Source of the DNA: Saccharopolyspora spinosa NRRL 18395
GTDB lineage: Bacteria; Actinomycetota; Actinomycetes; Mycobacteriales; Pseudonocardiaceae
Assembly: GCF_000194155.1 (NCBI RefSeq)
Contig: NZ_GL877879.1
Location: 627,823 to 691,822 of the forward strand
DNA length: 64,000 bases
Reading direction: 5' to 3'
The translations under genes and the position numbers were made by a program. The notes under the pieces are model-generated. The model did no database searches. It was given only the letters and a program-made list of their open reading frames with translations, and was not told the origin of the DNA. Below, piece after piece: positions 8,397-17,182 of the stretch (its first letter is position 1; each line of letters starts with the position of its first letter).

Positions 8397-9320
8397 TCAG
8401 TTCTGCTCTCGACGGGCCTGCTTCACCTCGCGGTCGATGGCCCATGCGTCGGCGACCGGCCCGATGTGGCCGAGCTTGTCGGGATTGATCACCGTGCGGA
8501 TGTTCTGGATCTGCCCGTCGAGCACATCGAGGATCATGGTGTGGAGCACCTTGCCGTCCCGGTCGCGGAAGATCGCGCCGGGCTGGCCGTTGACCTCGTG
8601 CAGCTCGAACGACACATCGATCCGGATCATCAATGGGAAGATCGCGCCCAGCACCCGGGCCACGTTCTGCGCGCCCACGACGGCCTTGGCCAGCTGAGGG
8701 CTCTTGCCGCCGCCATCCCCGACCAGCTGCACATCGGCTGCCAGCAGATCCTGCAGCCCGCGCACATCGCCGTCCTTCAGCGCGTCGAAGAACCGCGTCG
8801 CCAGCTCCTGCCGCACCTGCCGGTCCGCTTCGAACCGCGGCCGCCCGGCCACCATGTGCCGCCGCGCCCGCACCAGCAGCTGCCGGCATGCCGCCTCCGA
8901 CCGCCCCACCGCTGCGGCGACCTCGTCGAACCCGAAGGCGAACACATCCCGCAACACGAAAACCGCCCGCTCCAGCGGACTGAGCCGCTCGAGTAGCAGC
9001 AGCGCCGCCATCGACACCGAGTCGGCCAGCTCCGCCGACCGGCCCGGATCCTGGTACGGATCGCTGAGCAGCGGCTCGGGAAACCACGGGCCTACGTACT
9101 CCTCACGCCGCACCCGCGCGGAGCGCAGCACATCGATCGAGATCCGCGTGACCGCGGCCGACAGAAAAGCCTTGGTTGACGTGGGCCGGGTCGACGAGCC
9201 GTCAAAGCGCAGCCACGTCTCCTGCACCGCATCCTCGGCCTCACCGACACTGCCCAGAATCCGATAGGCGATCGAGAACAGCAGCGGCCGCAGCTCCTCG
9301 AACTCCTCGACCTTGCTCAC
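8397..9320 (-). CDS. ECF41-group RNA polymerase sigma factor with C-terminal SnoaL-like domain
   Basis: 307 aa. Sigma region 2 is seen in RPLLFSIAYRILGSVGEAED with VQETWLRF, and region 4 in LSPLERAVFVLRDVFAFGFDEVAAAVGRSEAACRQL. The linker has YVGPWFPEPLL and the C-terminal SnoaL-like extension has DGGGK and NPDKL. These are the three signature motifs of ECF41 proteins, whose extension controls sigma activity in place of an anti-sigma factor. It is followed by no partner on its own strand. Upstream lies the AhpD-like gene, whose promoter carries the ECF41 consensus, so it is probably autoregulated as part of that transcript. Confidence 0.95.
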   Translation of the reverse strand: MSKVEEFEELRPLLFSIAYRILGSVGEAEDAVQETWLRFDGSSTRPTSTKAFLSAAVTRISIDVLRSARVRREEYVGPWFPEPLLSDPYQDPGRSAELADSVSMAALLLLERLSPLERAVFVLRDVFAFGFDEVAAAVGRSEAACRQLLVRARRHMVAGRPRFEADRQVRQELATRFFDALKDGDVRGLQDLLAADVQLVGDGGGKSPQLAKAVVGAQNVARVLGAIFPLMIRIDVSFELHEVNGQPGAIFRDRDGKVLHTMILDVLDGQIQNIRTVINPDKLGHIGPVADAWAIDREVKQARREQN

Positions 9321-9446
9321 GCCGACTCCACTCCCTTCGAACCGCTCCCGTCCGGCGACCTCGCGTGATCATCCGGACCGCCGCCAGGCTGGCGCAACAT
9401 CTGAGTCCGGGGCCCGCAGCCGGGCCCCGAGCCAACTGCTGCCGTT

Positions 9447-9920
9447 TCAGTGGAACTGCCCGGGCTCGTAGTTGCCGGCCGGCTGCTGGGTGATGATGTT
9501 CAGCCGATTCACCGAGTTCATGAAGGAGACCAGGATCACCAGGGCGGTGAGCTGCCCCGCGTCGTAGTGCTTGGCGGCGCGCACCCACACCTCGTCGCTG
9601 ACCCCGCTGGCCGCATCCGCCACCCGGGTTCCCTCCTCGGCCAGTTCCAGCGCGGCGCGCTCGGCCTCAGTGAAGACCGTGGCCTCCCGCCACGCCGCGA
9701 CCAGGTTCAGCCGCACCGACGTCTCGCCGGCAACGGCGGCCTCCTTGGTGTGCATGTCGATGCAGACGGCGCAGCCGTTGATCTGACTCACGCGAAGCGC
9801 CACCAGTTCCTGCGTCGCGGCTGGCAGCGGCGAGTCCTTGAGCGCCTTGCCCGTCGACATGACGTACTTGAGGACTTTGCCAGCGGTCGGGTCGGCGAAG
9901 TAGTCCAGTCTCGCGTCCAT
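9447..9920 (-). CDS. Carboxymuconolactone decarboxylase-family (AhpD-like) protein
   Basis: 157 aa, all-helical. The motif INGCAVCIDMHTKEA at about residues 48-62 contains the CxxC and downstream His of AhpD-type alkylhydroperoxidases. VRAAKHYDAGQLTALVILVSFMNSVNRLNI is the usual second helical pair. ECF41 sigma factors typically sit with such a carboxymuconolactone decarboxylase, oxidoreductase or epimerase gene. Here it precedes the sigma gene by about 125 bp on the same strand and is led by a matching promoter. The reaction (peroxide or quinone chemistry) is not determined. Confidence 0.93.
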   Translation of the reverse strand: MDARLDYFADPTAGKVLKYVMSTGKALKDSPLPAATQELVALRVSQINGCAVCIDMHTKEAAVAGETSVRLNLVAAWREATVFTEAERAALELAEEGTRVADAASGVSDEVWVRAAKHYDAGQLTALVILVSFMNSVNRLNIITQQPAGNYEPGQFH

Positions 9921-9961
9921 TGGTGTGCTCCTCTGCGGTCGTCAATGGCTACACCCCTTGA

Positions 9962-9988
9962 GACGGGGTAGTCCGACGCCCTGTGACA
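9962..9988 (-). promoter_or_regulatory. ECF41-type promoter
   Basis: On the minus strand TGTCACA (9988-9982) is followed by 16 nt and CGTC (9965-9962). This is the published type of ECF41 target promoter (-35 TGTCACA, -10 CGTC). It lies about 42 bp before the AhpD-like ATG at 9920, so it should drive that gene and the sigma gene in a positive loop. Confidence 0.82.
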
Positions 9989-10017
9989 TGGACAAATGTG
10001 ACCTGCGTCTCTCGATG

Positions 10018-10105
10018 ACTGTCTCTGAACCCGTGTTGCGTAGCGGTGCGGGTCGCGGAACCTCAGGCGCCGCTTGGACTCCGGGATCCCCGACTCATGC
10101 AGGTC
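10018..10105 (-). repeat. Dispersed ~88-bp repeat, copy 2
   Basis: Inverted relative to 4309-4395, with the same core CATGAGTCGGGGATCCCGGA. The minus strand encodes LHESGIPESKRRLRFRDPHR without a stop, which suggests this is the better-preserved copy. I do not recognise the peptide. The stretch 9989-10245 holds no other gene. Confidence 0.7.
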
Positions 10106-10245
10106 CAACGGGGGCTGTCCTCGCCAAGAGCCCCTTCGGGCAGGCACAGCCTGAGAACCCGCGGCGGTGCCGGTTGCGAGGGTGGGCAAAGTGCCTCCAG
10201 CGCTTCAAAGACACAAACGTGGATTCGAGGACAGGCACTTGGTGC

Positions 10246-10783
10246 TCAGCGGGTCAGCAGCGAGGTGACCTTGACCGCCGTGCTGTTGATCCTCGTGTCG
10301 GAGTACTCCACGGCCTGCCTGTCGCGGGTGTAGGTCACCTGCTCCAGGTACAGCACCGGCGTTCCGGGCGGGACTTCGAGGGCTTCCGCGACGTCCTCGC
10401 GGGCGGGCTCGGCGCTGAAGGTCCGCCCGGCCCTCCGCGACCGGCAGGCCGTAGGACGCCTCCAGCACGTCGAACAGCGAATTCCGCTCGAAATCGACGT
10501 TTTCGATGCCAGGGCAGAAGATCCGCCCGAACCCAGTTGGCGAGGTGGGCGAGCGGCCCCTGCGCGCCCCGGAAAACCCGGACCAGCTTCAGCCTGGGGG
10601 TGCCGGGCGGCGCACCGAGGAGGGCCTGCACGGTCATCTGCAGGCCCTCCAACCGGGCGCCGATCACCTGGGCATCCAGTGCATACCCTTGCGGGAAGTC
10701 CTCGGACAGCGAGTGCAGCCGCTGCGCGATCCGCGGCTCCAGCACCCCTGCGGTGACGAACGTGCTGCGGCCGCCGGTCTGAT
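10246..10783 (-). pseudogene. GntR/UTRA-type regulator lacking its DNA-binding domain
   Basis: Frames combine to FVTAGVLEPRIAQRLHSL, LEGLQMTVQALLGAPPGTP, RLKLVRVFRGAQGPLAHLAN, then SYGLPVAEGR and a C-terminus of VAEALEVPPGTPVLYLEQVT and AVEYSDTRINSTAVKVTSLL. This is a HutC/UTRA ligand-binding domain. At least two frameshifts occur (about 10430 and 10510). The N-terminal winged helix that should precede FVTAG is missing; the sequence runs straight into the divergent nucleoside hydrolase leader. The regulator is dead. Confidence 0.8.
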
Positions 10784-10810
10784 GTGAACAATGGCCGCAT
10801 TGGAGACGTC

Positions 10811-11776
10811 ATGCTTGAGCGCATCCCATTGGTGATCGACACCGACACGGCGCAGGACGATTGCATCGCCCTGCTCGCGGGCCTGCTCGACCCCCGAGCC
10901 GACCTGCGCGCAGTGACGATGGTCGCCGGCAACGTCGACTTCGGCCACCAGGTCCGCAACGCGTACCTGACCTGCAACGTCGCCGATCGCCTCGGCGATG
11001 TCCCGATCTTCCTGGGGTGTCGCCGCCCGATGGTCAGGCGGTGGGAGAGCGCGGAGAACGTGCATGGCGACGGCACGGGCGGACTGACGATGGACCTGGC
11101 TGGCTGCGACCCGGAACCCGAGCACGGAGTGGACGCATTGATCCGGCTGGCCGAGGAGAACCCCGGCGAGCTGTCGATCGTCGCGATCGGTCCGCTGACC
11201 AACATTGCGACCGCAGTGGTGAAGGACCTGGACTTCGTCCGGAACGTCAAAACCCTTTACGTGATGGGCGGTTCCAACAACGCCCGTGGCAACATCACCG
11301 CAGCCGCCGAGTTCAACTTCTATGTAGACCCTGAGGCGGCGAAGACGGTGTTCGCGGCGGGCTTCGAAATCGCGGTGGTCCCGTGGGCGCCGCTGACCCT
11401 GGACCAGGCGGTGTTCGCGCAGCCCGCGCTGGACGAGATCGCGGCGCTGGGCACCCCGCTGTCGGACTTCTTCACCCGGGTCTGCGCGGCGACGCTGGAA
11501 TTCGACCGCAGCGTCGGCATCGACGGCACCACCCACCCCGACTCGCTGACGGCGGCAGTCCTGCTGCACCCCGAGCTGATCCGCCGCAGCGCCCGCTACC
11601 ACGTAGACGTCGAGACGGCGGGCGAGCTGACCCGCGGCTACGCGGCGATGTCCTGGGGAGTCCACGGCCTGGCAGCCAACGCGACGGTGATCGAGGAGAT
11701 CGACGCCGAAGCGTTCTTCGACTACATCAAGGGCCTGCTGGCCACGAAGACCACCCCGGCCCGCGAAATCGCCTGA
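10811..11776 (+). CDS. Inosine-uridine-type nucleoside hydrolase
   Basis: 321 aa. The N-terminus IDTDTAQDD is the calcium-binding aspartate cluster of IUNH enzymes, which cleave the N-glycosidic bond of ribonucleosides. SIVAIGPLTNIATAV, LYVMGGSNNARGNITAAAEFNFYVDPEAA and the late HPDSLTAAVLLHP complete the family pattern. The ATG at 10811 is preceded by GGAGA at 7 bp and starts where homologues do; an in-frame ATG at 10784 would add nine residues and is less likely. The divergent GntR remnant was probably its regulator, so expression may now be constitutive. Confidence 0.93.
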   Translation: MLERIPLVIDTDTAQDDCIALLAGLLDPRADLRAVTMVAGNVDFGHQVRNAYLTCNVADRLGDVPIFLGCRRPMVRRWESAENVHGDGTGGLTMDLAGCDPEPEHGVDALIRLAEENPGELSIVAIGPLTNIATAVVKDLDFVRNVKTLYVMGGSNNARGNITAAAEFNFYVDPEAAKTVFAAGFEIAVVPWAPLTLDQAVFAQPALDEIAALGTPLSDFFTRVCAATLEFDRSVGIDGTTHPDSLTAAVLLHPELIRRSARYHVDVETAGELTRGYAAMSWGVHGLAANATVIEEIDAEAFFDYIKGLLATKTTPAREIA

Positions 11777-11847
11777 CTGCGCGCTTCAAGAGAGAGCGCT
11801 GAGAGACTGCAACTGCCCCGCCGCGTGTCGCGGCCCGCCCGCCGCTG

Positions 11848-12186
11848 GTGCTCACGCCCCTGCTGGTGGCGGTGGCCAGCTTCCAGATGAACGCGACCAT
11901 GCTGTCGCCAGCCATCGACAGCATGAGCAGACGTCGGCACGTCGTCCTGAGCGCAACGGTGTTCCTGTTCGTGGCGGGCCTGGCAGGCGTGATACTGCCG
12001 CGCTACAGCGACATCCTCGGCCGCCGTCGCTCGCTGTTCGGCTCGATCGCGGTGACGGCTATGGGCAGCCTGATCGCCACGCTCGCGCCGAACGTCGAGG
12101 AGCTGATGGTCGGCCGGGGCTGCAAGGTGCTTGCGGCGCAAAGATTTCCCTCGGCATCCTGACGCTGCGCGACATCCTTCCGACCA
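11848..12186 (+). pseudogene. MFS transporter, 5' part (interrupted)
   Basis: LTPLLVAVASFQMNATMLSPAI is TM1 of an MFS exporter, followed by LPRYSDILGRRRSLFGSIAV (the conserved loop 2 motif) and ELMVGRG. The frame shifts at about 12120, where LQGAC and KISLGILTLRDILPTKV can be read in other frames. The IS5-type element begins directly after this. Confidence 0.8.
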
Positions 12187-12189
12187 AGG

Positions 12190-13150
12190 TGCTCCGGCGA
12201 TTGGATCATTTGAGGCGGCGGGTGGGGGGTGTCCCAGCGGTAGAGACTTCTGGCGCGTTGGATGAGTCGACGGACTGTGACGATGGCGGCGGCGACGTAG
12301 AGGTAGAAGTCGACGATGGCGCCGTTGCGGTCGGTGCAGCGCAGCAGTTTGCCCGAAGTTGTTTCATCCACGAGTGCGTTCGCTCCACCACCCCCTCTTG
12401 CCGGCCTGGATCGGCGCGGAAACGCCTTTGCGGGCGATCACACGGGTCAAGCCTTGTTCGCCGAGCAGGTCCCGCGTTTTGCCTGCGTCATCACCGCTGT
12501 CGAGATGCACGCGGGTGTGTGCGCGGGCAGGCCTCCGGCGGGCAGGTCGGCGACCTGCTGGCGGGTCTGGGCCAGCGTGGGTTCCAGCAGTGGTGAATCG
12601 TGCCGGTTGGCGCCGGCGGTGACGATGCCCAGCGGCACACCGGTTCCTTCGGTGGCGGCGGCGCGTTTCAGCCCGGCTTTACGGCGGTCCACAGGAGACG
12701 GTCCGGCTTTCTCACCACCGCAGGGGGCTTTGGTGATGTACCCATCCACCGCGATCTCGCCTAACTGCAGGCCGATCATCCTGTCGAAGGCGGCCAGGCA
12801 CACGGCATGCAGCTTGGCGGCGATACCCGGCTTGGCCCACTCGGCGAGCCTGCGGCGGATCGTGCGGTCCATACACTTCTCGGTGGCGATGCGCTCATAG
12901 ACCGAGCCCATGCACCAAGGCGTCGATGATGTGCTCGACGACCACGCGGTCGGGGATACGCCTGCGGTGACAGCCCAACGGACGCTTGGGATCGAAGTGG
13001 GTCTGTCGGGCAGTAGCGCGGCGAATGGGACCCAGACCGGCTCGATGAGAGAGGACGGCAGCACGGGCATGGTCGTTCCTTGTGATCACGAAGCGCCAGC
13101 AACTTCATGATCACCTGCGGCCGTGCCCGTCCTGCCGGCACCCCAGCCAA
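12190..13150 (-). mobile_element. IS5-family (IS427-like) element, degenerate
   Basis: About 960 bp placed between two halves of one MFS gene. Boundaries are estimated from where MFS similarity stops and restarts; terminal repeats are weak by eye (GGTGATCATGAAGTT-like on the transposase-start side, GGATCATTTGAGG-like on the other). The start-side end closely resembles that of the related fragment at 18973-19545. Confidence 0.75.
12206..13070 (-). pseudogene. IS5-family transposase, frameshifted
   Basis: Starts MPVLPSSLIEPVWVPFAALL and shows RPLGCHRRRIPDRVVVEHI and YERIATEKCMDRTIRRRL. The best block is VDGYITKAPCGGEKAGPSPV, DRRKAGLKRAAATEG, then VTAGANRHDSPLLEPTL, which carries the second DDE aspartate region. 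The C-terminus WVVERTHSWM with NFG-type and KLLRCTDRNGAIVDFYLYVA pieces appears in other frames. There are at least four frameshifts, some of which could reflect programmed frameshifting in this IS group, but the number argues for decay. Confidence 0.82.
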
Positions 13151-13179
13151 AGATCAACTTTCCGGGCCTATTGCCGGAG

Positions 13180-14150
13180 CCTCTTCGCAGTTCGGCCGCT
13201 ACCTGGGATCCTGACGGCGGTGAACAGCGGTGTTGCGGGAGTGGACACGCTCCTGGGCGACGTCATCACGGACACGATCGGCTTCCGCGGCATCTTCGGC
13301 TTCACTTCGTCCTGGAGGTGATCGCGGTGGCGGTGATCGCGGCCTGGGTCCCGGACTCGGCGCGCACGGTCACCCGAATGGACTGGCGGTGATCTGCCTG
13401 GCCCCGCTGGGTCCGAACGCCTGGCTGACGCTCGGCCCAACCGCGGGCGGGTTCGCCCCGTGGCCGCTGACTTGCCTAGCGACGGGCCTGGTGCTGCTCG
13501 TGTTCTGGCTGGTGGAGAGGGGACAGAACGACCCGCTCCTGCCACTACCGGCTGCGCGGCCGAGGTGTGTTGGGCCTGCTGCTGCCGACGTTCTGCACGA
13601 TGGCGTCGATCTTCGCGGTCCTGACGTTTGTGTACCCAACGCTGGCCCAGAACGCGACGGCGGGCTTCGGCTACGACGGAACGACAACGGCCCTGATGTT
13701 CCTGATGCCCTAGGCCCTGGCAGGCTGGATCATGGCGCCTCTAGCGGGATCGCTGGCCCCGAAGATCGGCTACCGAAACATGCTGTGGATCGGCCTGGTG
13801 GGCAACCTGGCCCTGATCGCAGCAACGGTGTTCGTGGTGAACTCTCCGTGGCTCCTGTTCATCCTGGTAGCGCTGATGGGAGTGTCGTACAGCGCCTGCG
13901 TAGCAACGGCCCTGAACGGCATGTGTGTCCTCTATGCCCCAGCGGAATCCTCCCAAAAATCCTGCCCGGCCTAAACGCAACAATGCTCAACCTCGGAGCG
14001 TCCGTGGGTATCGGAGTCCTGTCTGTCCTGGTAGCCCCGAACCCCGGACGGAACAACAGAACCGGCGGGTTTCACAACGGCCTTGGTCGTAGCGACGGTG
14101 ACCTCGGGGGCCGCATTCTTGTTGTCCTACGTGCTACCCGGTAGGAAGGG
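13180..14150 (+). pseudogene. MFS transporter, 3' part (interrupted)
   Basis: Continuation of the gene begun at 11848: YLGILTAVNSGVAGVDTLLG, DTIGFRGIFGF, VIAVAVIAAWVPDSARTV, later VLTFVYPTLAQNATAGFGYD, a TAG at 13711, WIMAPLAGSLAPKIGYRNML, WLLFILVALMGVSYSACVAT and a final VVATVTSGAAFLLSYVLPGR. Several frameshifts plus the stop codon make it non-functional even without the IS. From 14150 to 14336 I see no gene. Confidence 0.82.
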
Positions 14151-14336
14151 CGTGACCGAAAGGTGTGAGAACGCCTCGCCCTCTACTCCCATGTTCTCCC
14201 TGCGGGAGGCTGCAGGTCTGGAGATCAGAGGTGTGCTCCGCGAGCGCACGGAAGTTCTCGACGTCGGAGAAGTGATTGACCTTCTTTGTGGTGGTAGTCA
14301 GTCGACCTCCTAGCTGATCAAGAAAACACGATCGTG

Positions 14337-14771
14337 TCAACCATCGCAGCAGCTTCCTGGCGTAGAATCGACTACATGTTCGATAACTGCTCGTACGCGA
14401 GCCACGGCGTCCGTCAGAATCTCATGTTCCCAGATACGCACGACTTGCCAGCCAGCGTTCGCGAGAGCTTGATCCGCTCGACGGTCTCGTTCGACATTCC
14501 GCCGTAGCTTGGGGCTCCAGTACCACTCATTCCGTGTGGGCTGGCGGCCATGTTCTGGGCATACGTGCCAGAAGCAGCCATCTACGAACACAGCGACCTT
14601 GCGCCGCGTGAAGACGATGTCAGGGCGTACCCGTACACCGGTGGGTAGGTCTAATCTGTGGTCTTTGCGATACCGGTACCCCTGCCGATGCAGCTCGCTA
14701 CGCAGAGCGACCTCGGGCTTCGTGTCTGATCTGCGGTTAGCTCGCATGTTGCGAGATCGGCCGTCATTCAT
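14337..14771 (-). CDS. vsr: Very short patch repair endonuclease (Vsr)
   Basis: 144 aa from ATG 14771; a later ATG at 14747 is also possible. SDTKPEVALRSELHRQGYRYR is the opening helix of Vsr proteins. RPDIVFTRRKVAVFVDGCFWH carries the catalytic Asp and the metal-linked GCFWHxC motif. Vsr nicks beside T:G mismatches made when 5-methylcytosine deaminates, so it accompanies C5-cytosine methyltransferases. It is divergent from such a methyltransferase, with their starts about 160 bp apart. Base composition is lower in GC than the flanks, as in the rest of this island, which suggests transfer. Confidence 0.93.
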   Translation of the reverse strand: MNDGRSRNMRANRRSDTKPEVALRSELHRQGYRYRKDHRLDLPTGVRVRPDIVFTRRKVAVFVDGCFWHVCPEHGRQPTRNEWYWSPKLRRNVERDRRADQALANAGWQVVRIWEHEILTDAVARVRAVIEHVVDSTPGSCCDG

Positions 14772-14928
14772 CGCGCCGGGGTAGCGCTGCTGGCGCCCCT
14801 CCGGCCGTTGCCGTCCGTGGTCACCGTGCGACGTGGCGTCCAACAACCAACACCATCCCAGACTCTGCGATCCGCGTAAGGCAAGATACCTGCATGTTCC
14901 CGCGCAGCGCAGACAAGGAGGAGCTTCG

Positions 14929-16167
14929 ATGAGCAAGTTCGAAGTGGTCGAGATCTGTGCTGGCGCCGGCGGTCAGGCACTGGGACTCGAGAAGGCAGGC
15001 TTCGAGCACGCCCTCGCAGTGGAACTTGATGGCAACGCCTGCAACACGCTGCGTGCCAACCGATCCACGTGGAAGGTGGCCGAAGGAGATGTTGCCGACC
15101 AGTCTGTGTGGCACCCGGCTGACTACAGCGAGGTGTCGCTGCTCGCCGGCGGCGTACCGTGCCCTCCATTCTCAATTGCCGGCAAACAGCTAGGCGCGAA
15201 CGACGAGCGCGATCTCTTCGCTTGGGCTGTCGAACAAGTCTCTGTCGTGCAGCCTAGGGCGCTTCTGCTCGAAAACGTGCGTGGTCTTAGCATGCCACGC
15301 TTTGCAGGTTACAGGCAGCACGTCCTTGATCGTCTGGCCGAACTCGGCTACGTGGCTGAGTGGCAGCTTCTACAAGCCTCCGACTTCGGCGTTCCTCAGC
15401 TACGACCCAGATTTATTCTAGTGGCATTGAAACCGGAAGATGCACCGTACTTCCACTGGCCAACTCACGTGGGTGAGCCGCCGACTGTAGGTGAAACGCT
15501 GCTAGATCTAATGGGGAGCAATGGCTGGCCTGGAGCCAAGGCGTGGGCTAAGCAAGCCAACAAGATCGCTCCTACCATTGTCGGCGGTTCCAAAAAGCAC
15601 GGCGGTGCCGACCTGGGGCCGACCCGCGCGAAGCGCGCATGGGCTGAAATGGGCGTAGACGCGCTCGGAATCGCAGATGCTGCTCCATCGAACATTGATA
15701 CGTTCGCGGTTGGGCCAAAACTCACCTGCGAAATGGTTGCGCGCATCCAAGGCTGGTCGGATGAGTACCAGTGGGAATTCACAGGTCGTAAGACGTCTTG
15801 CTACCGTCAAATCGGAAACGCGTTTCCTCCGCCGGTGGCGCGTACTGTTGGCGATGCCATTATCGACGCCTTTCAGCATAAAGGAGATCCGCGGAAACTT
15901 GAAACATCGGATCATGATCCGGTGTACAAGGCGCTCCGATCTTCGCATGATTTTACGACCCCTGAGCGTCTAATGAAAGCGGCCCAGATCTCTGACTGCG
16001 CCGAGTTTGAGCGCCGAATCGGCTTGCTAAGCCGGGACTTTGAAATCGAGATTAAAATTCGCGGCAACAAGTCTTATTATAAACTGGGGAGTTTTAAGGC
16101 ATTCGTCGGGCAGGATAACCATGATAGACACGATCTGTTCTTGAAGCGCAGAGCGCTTATAAGTTGA
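14929..16167 (+). CDS. DNA (cytosine-5-)-methyltransferase of a type II restriction-modification system
   Basis: 412 aa from the ATG preceded by AAGGAGGAG at 6 bp; upstream in-frame codons are rejected. Motif I is VEICAGAGGQALGLEKAGF. Motif IV is GGVPCPPFS with catalytic Cys78, motif VI is LLENVRG (Glu115), motif VIII is QLRPRF (157-162), and motif X is GNAFPPPVARTVG. The target-recognition region lies between them. A C-terminal extension of about 90 residues after motif X (SHDFTTPERLMKAAQISDCA onward) is AT-richer. With the NgoMIV-type endonuclease nearby it likely protects that enzyme's site, commonly GCCGGC in this family. Confidence 0.95.
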   Translation: MSKFEVVEICAGAGGQALGLEKAGFEHALAVELDGNACNTLRANRSTWKVAEGDVADQSVWHPADYSEVSLLAGGVPCPPFSIAGKQLGANDERDLFAWAVEQVSVVQPRALLLENVRGLSMPRFAGYRQHVLDRLAELGYVAEWQLLQASDFGVPQLRPRFILVALKPEDAPYFHWPTHVGEPPTVGETLLDLMGSNGWPGAKAWAKQANKIAPTIVGGSKKHGGADLGPTRAKRAWAEMGVDALGIADAAPSNIDTFAVGPKLTCEMVARIQGWSDEYQWEFTGRKTSCYRQIGNAFPPPVARTVGDAIIDAFQHKGDPRKLETSDHDPVYKALRSSHDFTTPERLMKAAQISDCAEFERRIGLLSRDFEIEIKIRGNKSYYKLGSFKAFVGQDNHDRHDLFLKRRALIS

Positions 16168-16189
16168 ATGACGCGGATTTTATAAATTC

Positions 16190-17074
16190 AGAGCGCTATT
16201 CTAGCGACTTGATCACCTAAAAATAGGGCAACGGCCCCAATCGAGTAAGATCGTTTTCTTCTCACAGAACACGACTTACAGGTGGAGCCGTTGCGTTACC
16301 AGTCTACTACGGGGCTTGTTGCTGACCAGATTGAGGAGTTTGTTGCCCGGATCTGGCAGATCGTCCAGTGCCGTAAAGAACAAGTGTGGCCTCCGACGGT
16401 GGGGCTGTATCGCGCGGTCACGCTCACCCTGGTGTATGTCCGACAGAATTTAAACCAGGCGGCCGTGGGTGATCTGTTCGGCGTCAGTCAGCCGACCGTA
16501 TCGCGGGTCTATCGAGGCATACTGCCGCTGATCGGAGAGGCGTTGTGTCTGCATGTGCCAGACCTCGAGGAGGCCATTCGTGGCCGGCTCGTCCTGGTCG
16601 ATGGCACCGATGTGCCGACCGGTAACCGTGCTGGTCACGAGGACAACTACTCCGGCAAACGTCGCCGTGCTGGGCTGAACATCCAGGTCGCCGCCGATAC
16701 GGAGGGAGGTCTGCTGGGAATATCGACGCCTCTATGCGGATCCATGCACGACCGAAAGGCGTTCACCGAGTCCGGCTGGGAAGATCTTCTAGTCGAGACC
16801 TCATTCATCGGAGACCCTGCCTATCAGGGAACTCGCGCGATTACGCCTCGCAAGAAGCCGAAAGGCGGCGAACTCTCGGCGGCAGATAAGAAAAACAACA
16901 AAACGATCTCATCGCTACGATCTGCCGTCGAGCGATGCCTCGCACATTTAAAGAATTGGAAGATACTTGCCACCGGGTACCGAGGGCGGCTCGCTGAACT
17001 CTCCAACATCATCCGCATCGTCACGGCGCTCGAATTCTATCGACTCGGCTGGTAACTCACGTGAATAACGCTCT
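16190..17074 (+). mobile_element. IS5-family insertion sequence, apparently intact
   Basis: About 885 bp. The terminal inverted repeats match at 11 of 12 positions: AGAGCGCTATTC at 16190-16201 and the complement of AGAGCGTTATTC at 17063-17074. It holds one full transposase frame. No clear target duplication is visible. It sits between the methyltransferase and the HNH/endonuclease genes. Confidence 0.75.
16282..17055 (+). CDS. IS5-family DDE transposase (DDE_Tnp_4/HARBI1-like)
   Basis: 257 aa, full length for this group. The N-terminal helix-turn-helix is YVRQNLNQAAVGDLFGVSQP with TVSRVYRGILPLIGE. The DDE triad fits LVLVDGTDVPTGNRAG (first D), FIGDPAYQGTRAITPRKKPK (second D) and SLRSAVERCLAHLKNWKIL (E). 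LNIQVAADTEGGLLGISTPL with GSMHDRKAF is the conserved core. It starts 7 bp after an AGGTGGAG-like site. No frameshift is seen, so the element may still be mobile. Confidence 0.92.
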   Translation: MEPLRYQSTTGLVADQIEEFVARIWQIVQCRKEQVWPPTVGLYRAVTLTLVYVRQNLNQAAVGDLFGVSQPTVSRVYRGILPLIGEALCLHVPDLEEAIRGRLVLVDGTDVPTGNRAGHEDNYSGKRRRAGLNIQVAADTEGGLLGISTPLCGSMHDRKAFTESGWEDLLVETSFIGDPAYQGTRAITPRKKPKGGELSAADKKNNKTISSLRSAVERCLAHLKNWKILATGYRGRLAELSNIIRIVTALEFYRLGW

Positions 17075-17182
17075 CAGTTCTTGTGTATGAGTCTGGGTTT
17101 GGATTGTAATGTGTGAAGCAGTAGCCGCCCGGGTGTTGTACATGTGTCTGAAGTAAGTTGGGCGGCTTCTCCGCTAGCTTGC

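Noticed and set aside
7977..8996. 339-aa plus-strand protein
   Set aside because: It is the second half of the broken carboxymuconolactone decarboxylase running on into antisense of the sigma-factor gene.
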